Made by a program: the position numbers and the translations under genes
In this document: positions 52,481-59,911 of the stretch, piece by piece
Layout: the number at the start of each line of letters is the position of its first letter
Position numbering within the stretch: the stretch's first letter is position 1
Assembly: GCA_011050675.1 (NCBI GenBank)
Contig: DRFI01000015.1
Span: 33,897 to 97,896 of the forward strand
DNA from: Maribacter sp.
Lineage (GTDB): Bacteria; Bacteroidota; Bacteroidia; Flavobacteriales; Flavobacteriaceae
Direction: 5' to 3'
DNA length: 64,000 nt
The notes under the pieces: model-generated
What the model saw: the letters and a program-made list of their open reading frames with translations, nothing else
Told to the model about the DNA's origin: nothing
Database searches by the model: none

Positions 52481-53932
52481 ATGCAATTTTCAAAACAAAA
52501 TATAGGTAAGTTTTTAGGGCCATTGGTTTTCTTTTCTATTCTTTTATTCTTTCATCCAGAGGGTTTATCCGATAAAGCAAATGCTGTTTTGGCCTCTGTA
52601 GCTTGGGTAGCTATATGGTGGGTTACAGAAGCAATTCCTATTTACGTAACTGCATTATTGCCCTTAATACTATTTCCTTTAACAGGTGGGTTAAGTCTGT
52701 CTGAAACAGCAACCTCCTACGGGCATAAATATATTTTTCTCTATATGGGTGGATTTATTTTGGCCATTGCTATTGAGAAATGGAATTTACACAGGCGAAT
52801 AGCTTTAACTATTATAAACCTTATAGGAACAAATGTCATTAATATTATTTTAGGTTTTATGCTTGCCACCGCTTTTCTTTCTATGTGGATATCGAACACG
52901 GCAGCTGCGGTAATTATATTGCCAATCGCAATGGCAATTGTATATCAATTAAATGACAATCCGGATACGGAAAAAGATGAGAATAAAATCTTCGGTAAAG
53001 CATTAATGCTTGCTATTGCCTATAGTGCATCTATTGGCGGTATTGCCACGTTAATTGGCACACCCACAAATCTAGTTTTAGCGGGAGTTATACAAACTAG
53101 CTTCGGTAAAGAAATTACATTTTCAGAATGGTTTATTTTAGGATTTCCAATAGCTATAATTCTACTTTTTTTATGCTGGTTTTATCTTACACGATTTGCT
53201 TTTACATTTAAACAAAAAGAATTTCCAGGTGGTCGTTCTGAAATTTCGGCAAGATTAAAAGCACTAGGAAAAATGGGCTTTGAAGAGAAATCTGTTTTAG
53301 TGGTATTTGCTGTAACAGCTTTTGCATGGATTGCCCGTTCGTTTCTATTGCAACGTTTTATTCCTAAAATGGATGATACGATAATTGCAATAATTACCGT
53401 AGTAATTATATTTCTATTGCCTACCAGAAAGAAAGGTAAAAGATTGTTAGAGTGGCAAGATGCGGTTAAACTACCTTGGGGAATATTATTGTTATTTGGT
53501 GGCGGACTAACCTTGGCATTGGGTTTTGATACTAGTGGATTAGCACTTTGGATAGGAAGTAAATTATCTGCCTTACAAGTATTACCGTTCTTTTTATTAC
53601 TTATGATTTTGATTTCGATAGTAAATTTCATGACCGAGATTACTTCTAATATAGCAACTACAGCTATTCTTTTACCTGTTTTAGTATCCTTAGCTCCGGT
53701 ATTAGGTGTACACCCCTATTATTTAATGATTGCAGCAACATTAGCAGCATCATGTGCTTTTATGCTGCCTGTAGCTACGCCTCCAAATGCAGTAGTTTTT
53801 GGTTCTGGCTATTTAGAAATGCAGGATATGGTTAAAAAAGGGTTTTGGCTAAATATTATATCCATCCTAATACTAACTGTAGTAGTTTATATTGTACTAC
53901 CGTTGGTTTGGGACTTGACCACAACTGTTTAA
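52481..53932 (+). CDS. SLC13/DASS-family sodium-coupled dicarboxylate transporter
   Basis: This intact 483-residue inner-membrane transporter has two inverted repeats. SMWISNTAAAVIILPIA carries the first SNT motif; in the second repeat TEITSNIATTAILLPVL the SNT is SNI. YSASIGGIATLIGTPTN is the substrate-site loop. It starts two bases after the racemase stop and should move dicarboxylates such as succinate, malate or aspartate, inward with sodium. The protein is a clear paralogue of the broken gene at 6379-7839. It bridges periplasmic cleavage and the cytosolic aspartate dehydrogenase. Confidence 0.92.
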   Translation: MQFSKQNIGKFLGPLVFFSILLFFHPEGLSDKANAVLASVAWVAIWWVTEAIPIYVTALLPLILFPLTGGLSLSETATSYGHKYIFLYMGGFILAIAIEKWNLHRRIALTIINLIGTNVINIILGFMLATAFLSMWISNTAAAVIILPIAMAIVYQLNDNPDTEKDENKIFGKALMLAIAYSASIGGIATLIGTPTNLVLAGVIQTSFGKEITFSEWFILGFPIAIILLFLCWFYLTRFAFTFKQKEFPGGRSEISARLKALGKMGFEEKSVLVVFAVTAFAWIARSFLLQRFIPKMDDTIIAIITVVIIFLLPTRKKGKRLLEWQDAVKLPWGILLLFGGGLTLALGFDTSGLALWIGSKLSALQVLPFFLLLMILISIVNFMTEITSNIATTAILLPVLVSLAPVLGVHPYYLMIAATLAASCAFMLPVATPPNAVVFGSGYLEMQDMVKKGFWLNIISILILTVVVYIVLPLVWDLTTTV

Positions 53933-53997
53933 TAATGACGTTTAATGAAGTTAATAACACCGTTAAAATATTTTACTCAAACAATTAAATTATCATA

Positions 53998-54789
53998 ATG
54001 AGAATAGCTATAATAGGTTTTGGAAATATTGGTAAATATCTCGCGGAATGGATTAGTAATGATTCTTGTTTCGATTTAAGATATATAGTAGCCAGAAAAG
54101 AAATTGATAAAGAGAATAGTAATTTCAAAAAACAATCTATTCAATTTAGAAAAGAAATTACTCCGGATTTGATTAATGATGTTGATATTATTATTGAATG
54201 TGCAAATAAGGATGTCGTAACTCAGTTATTGAAATTTCCTGAAATTGATCGTACTGGTTTGAAATTAATTATTATCAGTACAGGAGGTCTTTACGAGAAT
54301 AAATTGCTTTTGAAAAAGCTCAATAAATGTGAAATCATTTTACCGGTAGGTGCAATTGCAGGGCTCGACGCAATAAAAGCAGTGAATGATGAAATTACTT
54401 CAATAAAACTAAAGACTACAAAGCATCCTAAAAGTTTAGAAGGTGCACCATTTTTTGATAATTCAAAAATTGATTTATTATCAATAAAAACTAACCAGAC
54501 TATTTGGGAAGGTAAAGTTGGTGATGCAGTAAAACAATTTCCTAAAAACATAAATGTGGCTGCAAGTATCTATTTTGCATCTAAATTTGAGAATTTAATA
54601 ATTGAAATAGTCGCAGACCCCAATGCTAATAGCAATATGCATGAGATAACTTGTGAAGGTGGTTTTGGAAAAATTTATACGCGCACCGAGAATAAGCCAA
54701 GTCCAAATAACCCAAAGACGAGTTTTTTAGCTGTTAAAAGTGTAGTTAGTGTACTTAGAAATATGAATTCCAATATTAAAATCAACTAA
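53998..54789 (+). CDS. L-aspartate dehydrogenase (NadX/DUF108 family)
   Basis: This 263-residue NAD(P)-dependent enzyme deaminates L-aspartate to iminoaspartate/oxaloacetate. The Rossmann start IAIIGFGNIGKYLAEW is at residues 3-18, and the family signatures GAIAGLDAIKAV near 119, QFPKNINVAASIYFA, VADPNANSNMHEI with its catalytic His near 218, and NNPKTSFLAVKSV are all present. No nadA or nadC is adjacent, so a catabolic rather than NAD-synthesis role is likely. It is the last gene of the locus, 65 bases after the SLC13 transporter, and gives the strongest hint that aspartate is the end product. Confidence 0.87.
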   Translation: MRIAIIGFGNIGKYLAEWISNDSCFDLRYIVARKEIDKENSNFKKQSIQFRKEITPDLINDVDIIIECANKDVVTQLLKFPEIDRTGLKLIIISTGGLYENKLLLKKLNKCEIILPVGAIAGLDAIKAVNDEITSIKLKTTKHPKSLEGAPFFDNSKIDLLSIKTNQTIWEGKVGDAVKQFPKNINVAASIYFASKFENLIIEIVADPNANSNMHEITCEGGFGKIYTRTENKPSPNNPKTSFLAVKSVVSVLRNMNSNIKIN

Positions 54790-54917
54790 ACATATCGTAT
54801 TTGGAGATAAGAATTTCTAAATACTATTTTTAATTTAAATTGTATAAAAGAGTCTTCAAGTTACTCTGAAATCGTAAATGGTACAGGGAATGAAATATGA
54901 ATTTCATAAAAAATGTT

Positions 54918-55023
54918 TCAAATCTGCCAAAATAGTTTGTTTTGAATAAAAACAGGAGTAATTACAATTGAATTGGAATTTGGTTTTGTAGATAAATCGT
55001 GTTCAGTTTCGTTATAAAACGTA
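54918..55023 (-). pseudogene. Integrase start-like remnant, copy 2
   Basis: On the - strand the frame reads FYNETEHDLSTKPNSNSI, matching the EHDLSTKSN start of the integrase fragment at 35 kb, then diverges and stops at 54918. It lies downstream of the tRNA-like remnant at 55098-55143, in the same order and orientation as at 35 kb. It is too short to be functional. Confidence 0.5.
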
Positions 55024-55097
55024 ATCGCGGGCAAATTTTGAGCATAAAAAAACGTTCTAACTTTCGATAAGCCGTTTATACTGTATCTTTTATTTCT

Positions 55098-55143
55098 GTA
55101 GCGAGAGGGGGGGCACGATCCCCCGACCTCCGGGTTATGAATT
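55098..55143 (-). other. tRNA-Met 3'-half-like remnant (attachment-site-like), copy 2
   Basis: On the - strand: AATTCATAACCCGGAGGTC, GGGGGATCGTGCCCCC, then CTCTCGCTAC. This reads like the CAT anticodon loop, variable loop, T-arm and acceptor 3' strand of a tRNA-Met, with a damaged T-loop. No 5' half is present upstream. It matches the shorter copy at 35085-35115 in the same direction. Confidence 0.65.
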
Positions 55144-55189
55144 CCCATCTTAAATTTATAATTGCCTATAAATAGGCAGTTTCGAGATG

Positions 55190-55254
55190 CTTTACTAGTA
55201 AATCGTGTTCCAAAACGTGTTCAGTTTCGTGTTCACAATTAATATTAATATTAA
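55190..55254 (-). repeat. Integrase-start-like repeat remnant, copy 3
   Basis: TTTACTAGTAA, AATCGTGTTC, TTCAGTTTCGTGTTCA and AATTAATATTAA repeat, with insertions, the 9550-9597 segment; on the - strand it reads EHETEHVLEHDLLVK. A 6-bp hairpin (TGCCTA...TAGGCA, 55163-55178) lies beside it. The rest of 54790-55403 shows no gene. Confidence 0.45.
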
Positions 55255-55403
55255 GAATGGCAATTTAACAAAATATAGGATATCATTTGAACTAATTGAA
55301 TTAAAGATTAAAGTGTGTTTTATACTTTTTTTACAAATGTTTTTCTTCGCCTGCTTTCTTAATATTTACAGCATTTAGATGAAATGATATCCTGTTTATG
55401 GTA

Positions 55404-56282
55404 TTATAATCTAAATTTCAAAATTAATTCATGCGTGCCGTTGTTATATTCTCCAATTGAGGAGGTTCCAAATTCATAAGCGTAGCCAAAATTGATAGCA
55501 TTGTCCAATAGACCAATAGTGGTAAAGACTGCTACGCTCTCATCAATTCTATAGTTGGTTCCAAGTTCAAATGTATCATCAAGGAGAAGAGAACCGGTTA
55601 AATCTATGGATAGCGGTGCCCCACTTACAAACCTTCCAAGTACGGACGGGCGTAGCTGTAAACGATCTGATATATTATAATAATATCCTCCGCCTACGAA
55701 GGCCGCGAGGTCGTCACTTGCCGCTACCGGGTCGGCACCGTCCTTTTCGTAACGGTCGTTCGCCAATACCCCTGGAGCGGAGAGAGTAACATAGTATTTT
55801 TCAGCTTTTAGGTAAAGACCCACTCCTACATTGGGGTTAAACCTGCTTACGTCACCCGTGAAAAGTGGGTCGTTCATGATACGCGTTTCGCTAAGGTTTA
55901 CGTTTAAAAACGTACCGCCGGCCTTAAGTCCTGCATAAAGATCTAGGGTCTCGGATAGCTGCAATCTGTAGCTGAAATCGGCATAAAGATGGGTCTCGCT
56001 CAATACAAAAACCTTGTCGTTCACTACGCTTATTCCCATACCAACGTTGTTGCCGAGTGGGGCGTTCAGGTTAAAGGTCTGGGTCTCTGGCCCATCTTGT
56101 ACACCCGACCATTGGCTGCGTACGCCAAGAAGGGCGTCCACCGTTCCTTCGGTACCCGCGTAAGCGGGATTGATGATACTCATATTATAGCGGTATAATG
56201 TAAAATGCGGATCTTGTTGTGCAAGGCTACCTGTTGTAATAAAAAGGGCGGCCAAGGTTAAAAATGATATAATTTGTTTCAT
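55404..56282 (-). CDS. PorP/SprF-family T9SS-associated outer-membrane protein
   Basis: This 292-residue protein has a signal peptide (TTGSLAQQDPHFTLYRYN) and the family's N-terminal INPAYAGTEGTVDALLGVRSQ followed by a beta-barrel. PorP/SprF proteins are encoded beside large T9SS type B substrates and hold them at the outer membrane. That is the arrangement here, with the adhesin gene 40 bases upstream on the same strand. Parts of the gene, near 55700-55800 and 56050-56150, look richer in G+C than the surrounding sequence, hinting at separate ancestry. Confidence 0.9.
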   Translation of the reverse strand: MKQIISFLTLAALFITTGSLAQQDPHFTLYRYNMSIINPAYAGTEGTVDALLGVRSQWSGVQDGPETQTFNLNAPLGNNVGMGISVVNDKVFVLSETHLYADFSYRLQLSETLDLYAGLKAGGTFLNVNLSETRIMNDPLFTGDVSRFNPNVGVGLYLKAEKYYVTLSAPGVLANDRYEKDGADPVAASDDLAAFVGGGYYYNISDRLQLRPSVLGRFVSGAPLSIDLTGSLLLDDTFELGTNYRIDESVAVFTTIGLLDNAINFGYAYEFGTSSIGEYNNGTHELILKFRL

Positions 56283-56322
56283 ATTTTTTTTAGTATGGAA
56301 TTTTTTGAACGTGATTTTGGTC

Positions 56323-59300
56323 TTAGTAGTTGATGTATATCCAACCGGTTTTGGCAGCCTCGGTCTGTGACCCTGTCTCTATTACATAGTAGTACGGACC
56401 AGCGGGCAGTTTATCGGAGCCTCCAAAGACATGCTTGCCATTAGATATACCGCCCCAGTTGTTGCTGTAATTCTCAGCGGTGAATACTTCACTTCCAACA
56501 CGGTTGTAAAGGTGTACGATGTGGCCTGGATAAGCATCAAGGTTGTCAATGACCCATGTATCGTTGATTCCATCACCATTTGGCGAGAACCCCTTTGGTA
56601 CGTTGATGGTAGTATTTTGTGCTGGCACTGAATTATCTACCACGTTCACTGTTCTTGTAACCTCTACTGCATTATTTCCTGAGGCACTTGTAGCGTTGTA
56701 GGTAATGCTATAATTTCCTACGGCATCAACAAATGTGGTTGCATCAATAGTTATGGTTGAACCATCGTTAGCTGTAGCACCTAATTCTGTATAACCTGCT
56801 CCGAGTTCAACGGTCTGTGGGTCGGCTCCTGTTAGAGTTATTACAGGCGCAGTGGTGTCTACAACATTTACTGTCCTAATGACTTCCGTTGCATTATTTC
56901 CTGAGGCACTTGTAGCGTTGTAGGTAATGCTATAATTTCCTACGGCATCAACAAATGTGGTTGCATCTATAGTTACGGTTGAACCATCGTTTGCTGTAGC
57001 ACCTAATTCAGAATATCCTGCTCCTAGTTCAACGATCTGTGGGTCGGCTCCTATAAGGGTAATTACCGGTGCAGTGGTATCTACTACATTTACTGTTCTA
57101 ATGACTTCCGTTGCAGTATTCCCTGAGGCATCCGTGGCATTGTAAGTAATGCTATAATTTCCTAAGGTATCAATAAAGGCATCCTTATTTATTACCACTG
57201 TGGTACCATCATCTGTAGTTGCTCCTAATTCAGAATAACCAGTTCCCTGTTCTATAATCTGTGGATTGTCTCCTGTTAAGGTAATTACAGGCACGGTAGT
57301 ATCTACAACATTTACTGTTCTAATGACTTCCGTTGCATCATTTCCTGAGGCATCTGTAGCGTTGTAAGTAATACTATAATTTCCTACGGCATCAACAAAT
57401 GTGGTTGCATCTATATTTACAGTTGAACCATCATTTGTAGTAGCACCTAATTCAGAATAGCCTGCTCCGAGTTCAAAGGTCTGTGGATTGTCTTCAGTTA
57501 GAGTTATTACTGGTGCGGTAGTATCTATAACATTTACTGTTCTAACTACTTCCGTTGCGGCATTTCCTGAGGCATCTGTAGCGTTGTAAGTAATGCTATA
57601 ATTTCCTACGGCATCAACAAATTCGGTTGCATCTATGTTTACGGTTGAACCATCATTTGCAGTAGCACCTAATTCAGAATATCCAGCTCCGAGTTCAACG
57701 GTCTGTGGATCGTCTTCAGTTAGAGTTATTACTGGTGCGGTAGTATCTATAACATTTACTGTTCTAACTACTTCTGTTGCAGCATTTCCTGAGGCATCTG
57801 TGGCATTATAAGTAATACTATAATTTCCTACGGCATCTACGAATGCGGTTGCATCTATAGTTACGGTTGAACCATCATTTGCAGTTGCACCTAATTCTGC
57901 ATAGCCTGCTCCTTGTTCAACGGTCTGAGGGGCGTCTCCCGTTAAGATAATCAACGGTGCTACACCATCTATAACCAAGGCTTTGTTGGTACCTAGTGTA
58001 TTTGCTTCTCCAGGTTCAGGTAAATTTAGAAAAGCGGCGTTACCATTACCATTTTTTATTGTTCCGCCATTGAGAGCTAGGGCCGTTGCTGAAACATAAT
58101 CCAGGTCCGCGCTTATATCGCCACCTTGTATGGTGTAGTCAAAGGATAGGGTTGTGGTGCCTGATCCACTGGTATAATCAACAACCTGGTCGGTTGCCCC
58201 GGTCTCTAAAGTAAGTTGGGGTATACCGGTAACCGTAACGGCTTCATCAAAGGTGATTTGGATAGGTATAATTGTACCGATGCCGTAGATGTCATCAGCG
58301 ATGGACGATGTGACATTGTTAATGGTTGCCAAAGTGGTAATGCTTTTGAAGCCCGTCCAACCAGCATTGACATAAGCAGCTTCTGATCCAAAAGGTATTA
58401 TTAAATCAATGTCGGGTCGTCTGTCAGAACTATTATTACCTTCAAATGCATCGGCGGGTAGGATGGCCGGTGTTTTACTCAACGATGTTATTTCGTTCAA
58501 TGGAGTATTATAGAAAACTTCGCCGCCGATAGCGGTAACACTGCTAGGTATGGTAACACTGGTTAACTGAGTATCTTGAAAAGCCAATTCACCGATAGAA
58601 GTAATACCATTGTGAATGTTGACATTGGTCAACGGATTAAAAGTAAAAGTACTGTTACTGATAATGGTAACATTGTTGGGTATGGTGAAACTGGTGAATT
58701 CATTTTCATAGAAAGCATAACTATCGATGAAGGTAACACTGTTGGGTATGGTGATACTAGTCAATTTATTCACTCCGAAAGCACTATTACCTATAGTGGT
58801 AACACTGTTGGGTATGGTTACACTTGTCAATTCATTCCTAGCGAATGCAAGGAAATTGATAACGGTAACATTGTTTGGTATGACTACAGCGGTCAATTTA
58901 TTATTAAAGAAAGCTCGGTCACCGATAGAGGTAACACTGTTGGGTATGGAGATACTTGTCAATTGATTATTTTCGAAAGCACTATTACCAATAGTGGTAA
59001 CACTGTTGGGTATGACGACACTGGTCAATCGATTCTCATTAAAAGCACCATTACCGATAGTTGTAACACTTTTGGGAATAGTGACACTTATTAATTGGTT
59101 ATAACCGAAAGCATAATTCCCTATAGAGGTAACACTATTGGGAATGGTGACACTAGTCAATCGATTTTCATAGAAAGCACCATTACCGATAGTTGTAACA
59201 CTGTTGGGAATAGTGACACTTGTTAATTGGTTATAACCGAAAGCATAATTCCCTATAGTTGTTACACTGTTGGGAATAGTGACACTGGTCAATTGGTTAT

Positions 59301-59598
59301 AACCGAAAGCTTCATTACCTATAGTGGTAACACTATTGGGAATGGTGACACTGATCAATCCCTTAAAAATGAAAGCATTATTACCGATAGCGGTAACACT
59401 GTAGCTATTTCCGTTATCGATAACAGTGGCGGGTATATTAACAGACACACCATTAGCTCCGGTATAATTATATACTTGAACAGTTAAAGGAGCGGTTGTC
59501 GAGGTAACTTGATATTCGATGCCATTGACATCAGTAAAATTTTGTGCCAGGCTTATTGCAGCACAAAACAAAAAAAATAAAAGCGTAAGTTTTTTCAT
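56323..59598 (-). CDS. T9SS type B adhesin: BspA-type LRRs, six Ig-like DUF5011-type repeats, gliding-type C-terminus
   Basis: This 1091-residue surface protein has a signal peptide at residues 1-18 (ISLAQ). About 14 BspA-like leucine-rich repeats of 23 residues ([18 protein letters not shown]) fill about 60-385. A beta-rich linker domain covers about 425-545. Six near-identical Ig-like repeats of about 73 residues ([20 protein letters not shown], then [12 protein letters not shown]) fill about 545-990, and a gliding-motility-type C-terminal domain ([13 protein letters not shown]) ends it. That last domain is the T9SS type B sorting signal, for export and attachment with the PorP/SprF partner. 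BspA LRRs bind host or matrix proteins in known cases. Expression is probably controlled by the divergent kinase/LytTR pair. Confidence 0.93.
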   Translation of the reverse strand: MKKLTLLFFLFCAAISLAQNFTDVNGIEYQVTSTTAPLTVQVYNYTGANGVSVNIPATVIDNGNSYSVTAIGNNAFIFKGLISVTIPNSVTTIGNEAFGYNQLTSVTIPNSVTTIGNYAFGYNQLTSVTIPNSVTTIGNGAFYENRLTSVTIPNSVTSIGNYAFGYNQLISVTIPKSVTTIGNGAFNENRLTSVVIPNSVTTIGNSAFENNQLTSISIPNSVTSIGDRAFFNNKLTAVVIPNNVTVINFLAFARNELTSVTIPNSVTTIGNSAFGVNKLTSITIPNSVTFIDSYAFYENEFTSFTIPNNVTIISNSTFTFNPLTNVNIHNGITSIGELAFQDTQLTSVTIPSSVTAIGGEVFYNTPLNEITSLSKTPAILPADAFEGNNSSDRRPDIDLIIPFGSEAAYVNAGWTGFKSITTLATINNVTSSIADDIYGIGTIIPIQITFDEAVTVTGIPQLTLETGATDQVVDYTSGSGTTTLSFDYTIQGGDISADLDYVSATALALNGGTIKNGNGNAAFLNLPEPGEANTLGTNKALVIDGVAPLIILTGDAPQTVEQGAGYAELGATANDGSTVTIDATAFVDAVGNYSITYNATDASGNAATEVVRTVNVIDTTAPVITLTEDDPQTVELGAGYSELGATANDGSTVNIDATEFVDAVGNYSITYNATDASGNAATEVVRTVNVIDTTAPVITLTEDNPQTFELGAGYSELGATTNDGSTVNIDATTFVDAVGNYSITYNATDASGNDATEVIRTVNVVDTTVPVITLTGDNPQIIEQGTGYSELGATTDDGTTVVINKDAFIDTLGNYSITYNATDASGNTATEVIRTVNVVDTTAPVITLIGADPQIVELGAGYSELGATANDGSTVTIDATTFVDAVGNYSITYNATSASGNNATEVIRTVNVVDTTAPVITLTGADPQTVELGAGYTELGATANDGSTITIDATTFVDAVGNYSITYNATSASGNNAVEVTRTVNVVDNSVPAQNTTINVPKGFSPNGDGINDTWVIDNLDAYPGHIVHLYNRVGSEVFTAENYSNNWGGISNGKHVFGGSDKLPAGPYYYVIETGSQTEAAKTGWIYINY
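56628..57963 (-). repeat. Six tandem DNA repeats of about 219 bp (Ig-like units)
   Basis: The six DUF5011-type protein repeats are also strongly conserved at DNA level, e.g. recurrent ATTTCCTACGGCATCAAC and GTTGAACCATC on the + strand. Such identity points to recent duplication or gene conversion, and the repeat number may vary between strains. Confidence 0.85.
58443..59412 (-). repeat. Tandem 69-bp DNA repeats (leucine-rich repeat units)
   Basis: Units of 69 bp encode the 23-residue LRRs; on the + strand, phrases such as GGTAACACTGTTGGGTATGG recur at fixed spacing. The period holds the + strand partly open too, giving accidental antisense reading frames. Confidence 0.85.
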
Positions 59599-59772
59599 GA
59601 TATTAATTTAATAGTAGATGGTTTTTAATTGTGTTAGTTTTCATTGATGGAATTTCTTTGGATTGAGTTTCATCACCGGAACATTTTTTTTTTGGCTTTC
59701 GAAATTAACGACGCGCAGTACTGTATTATTGGCGGTATTGAGGCGTAAATGGGCATATTTTTAAGAAATGTC

Positions 59773-59802
59773 GTGAACGGTATTGTTTTTGTCGTGAACG
59801 GT
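59773..59802 (-). promoter_or_regulatory. LytTR-box pair upstream of the adhesin gene
   Basis: On the - strand ACCGTTCAC occurs twice, separated by exactly 12 bases (the direct repeats extend to 12 bp each). The published LytTR consensus, as I recall it, is [TA][AC][CA]GTTN[AG][TG] repeated with a 12-13 bp spacer; each copy fits at eight of nine positions. It points towards the adhesin, 174 bp from its start, and lies in the divergent promoter region of the kinase/LytTR operon. Confidence 0.75.
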
Positions 59803-59850
59803 TTATCAGAATTTTAATTAAAGAAAAAAGGCAGCAGTATATGTGCTATT

Positions 59851-59884
59851 TTTGATTGGATAAAAAAAGGCTGTTTTATATTTG
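59851..59884 (+). promoter_or_regulatory. Flavobacterial-type promoter for the kinase operon
   Basis: TTTG at 59851-59854 and TATATTTG at 59877-59884 are separated by 22 bases, matching the TTG / TAnnTTTG form described for Flavobacterium. The predicted start of transcription near 59891 leaves a leader of about 20 bases before the TTG start codon. Confidence 0.6.
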
Positions 59885-59911
59885 TTGCCCCTTTCTGTCT
59901 AATACCAAATT

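Noticed and set aside
55098..55143. A functional tRNA-Met gene
   Set aside because: Only a 3' half is present, the T-loop is altered, and no D-arm or 5' acceptor strand is found upstream.
54918..55148. A 76-codon - strand reading frame starting MGIHNPEVGG
   Set aside because: Its first third crosses the tRNA-Met-like remnant and the rest is an integrase-start remnant; it is not a real protein gene.
58576..59094. A 172-codon + strand reading frame with repeated [13 protein letters not shown] units
   Set aside because: It is the antisense reading of the 69-bp LRR repeats; the - strand adhesin frame is clearly the coding one.
58443..59412. Regular short repeats that could suggest a CRISPR array
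   Set aside because: The period is a constant 69 bp without unique spacers, in frame with a leucine-rich-repeat protein; no cas genes are near.
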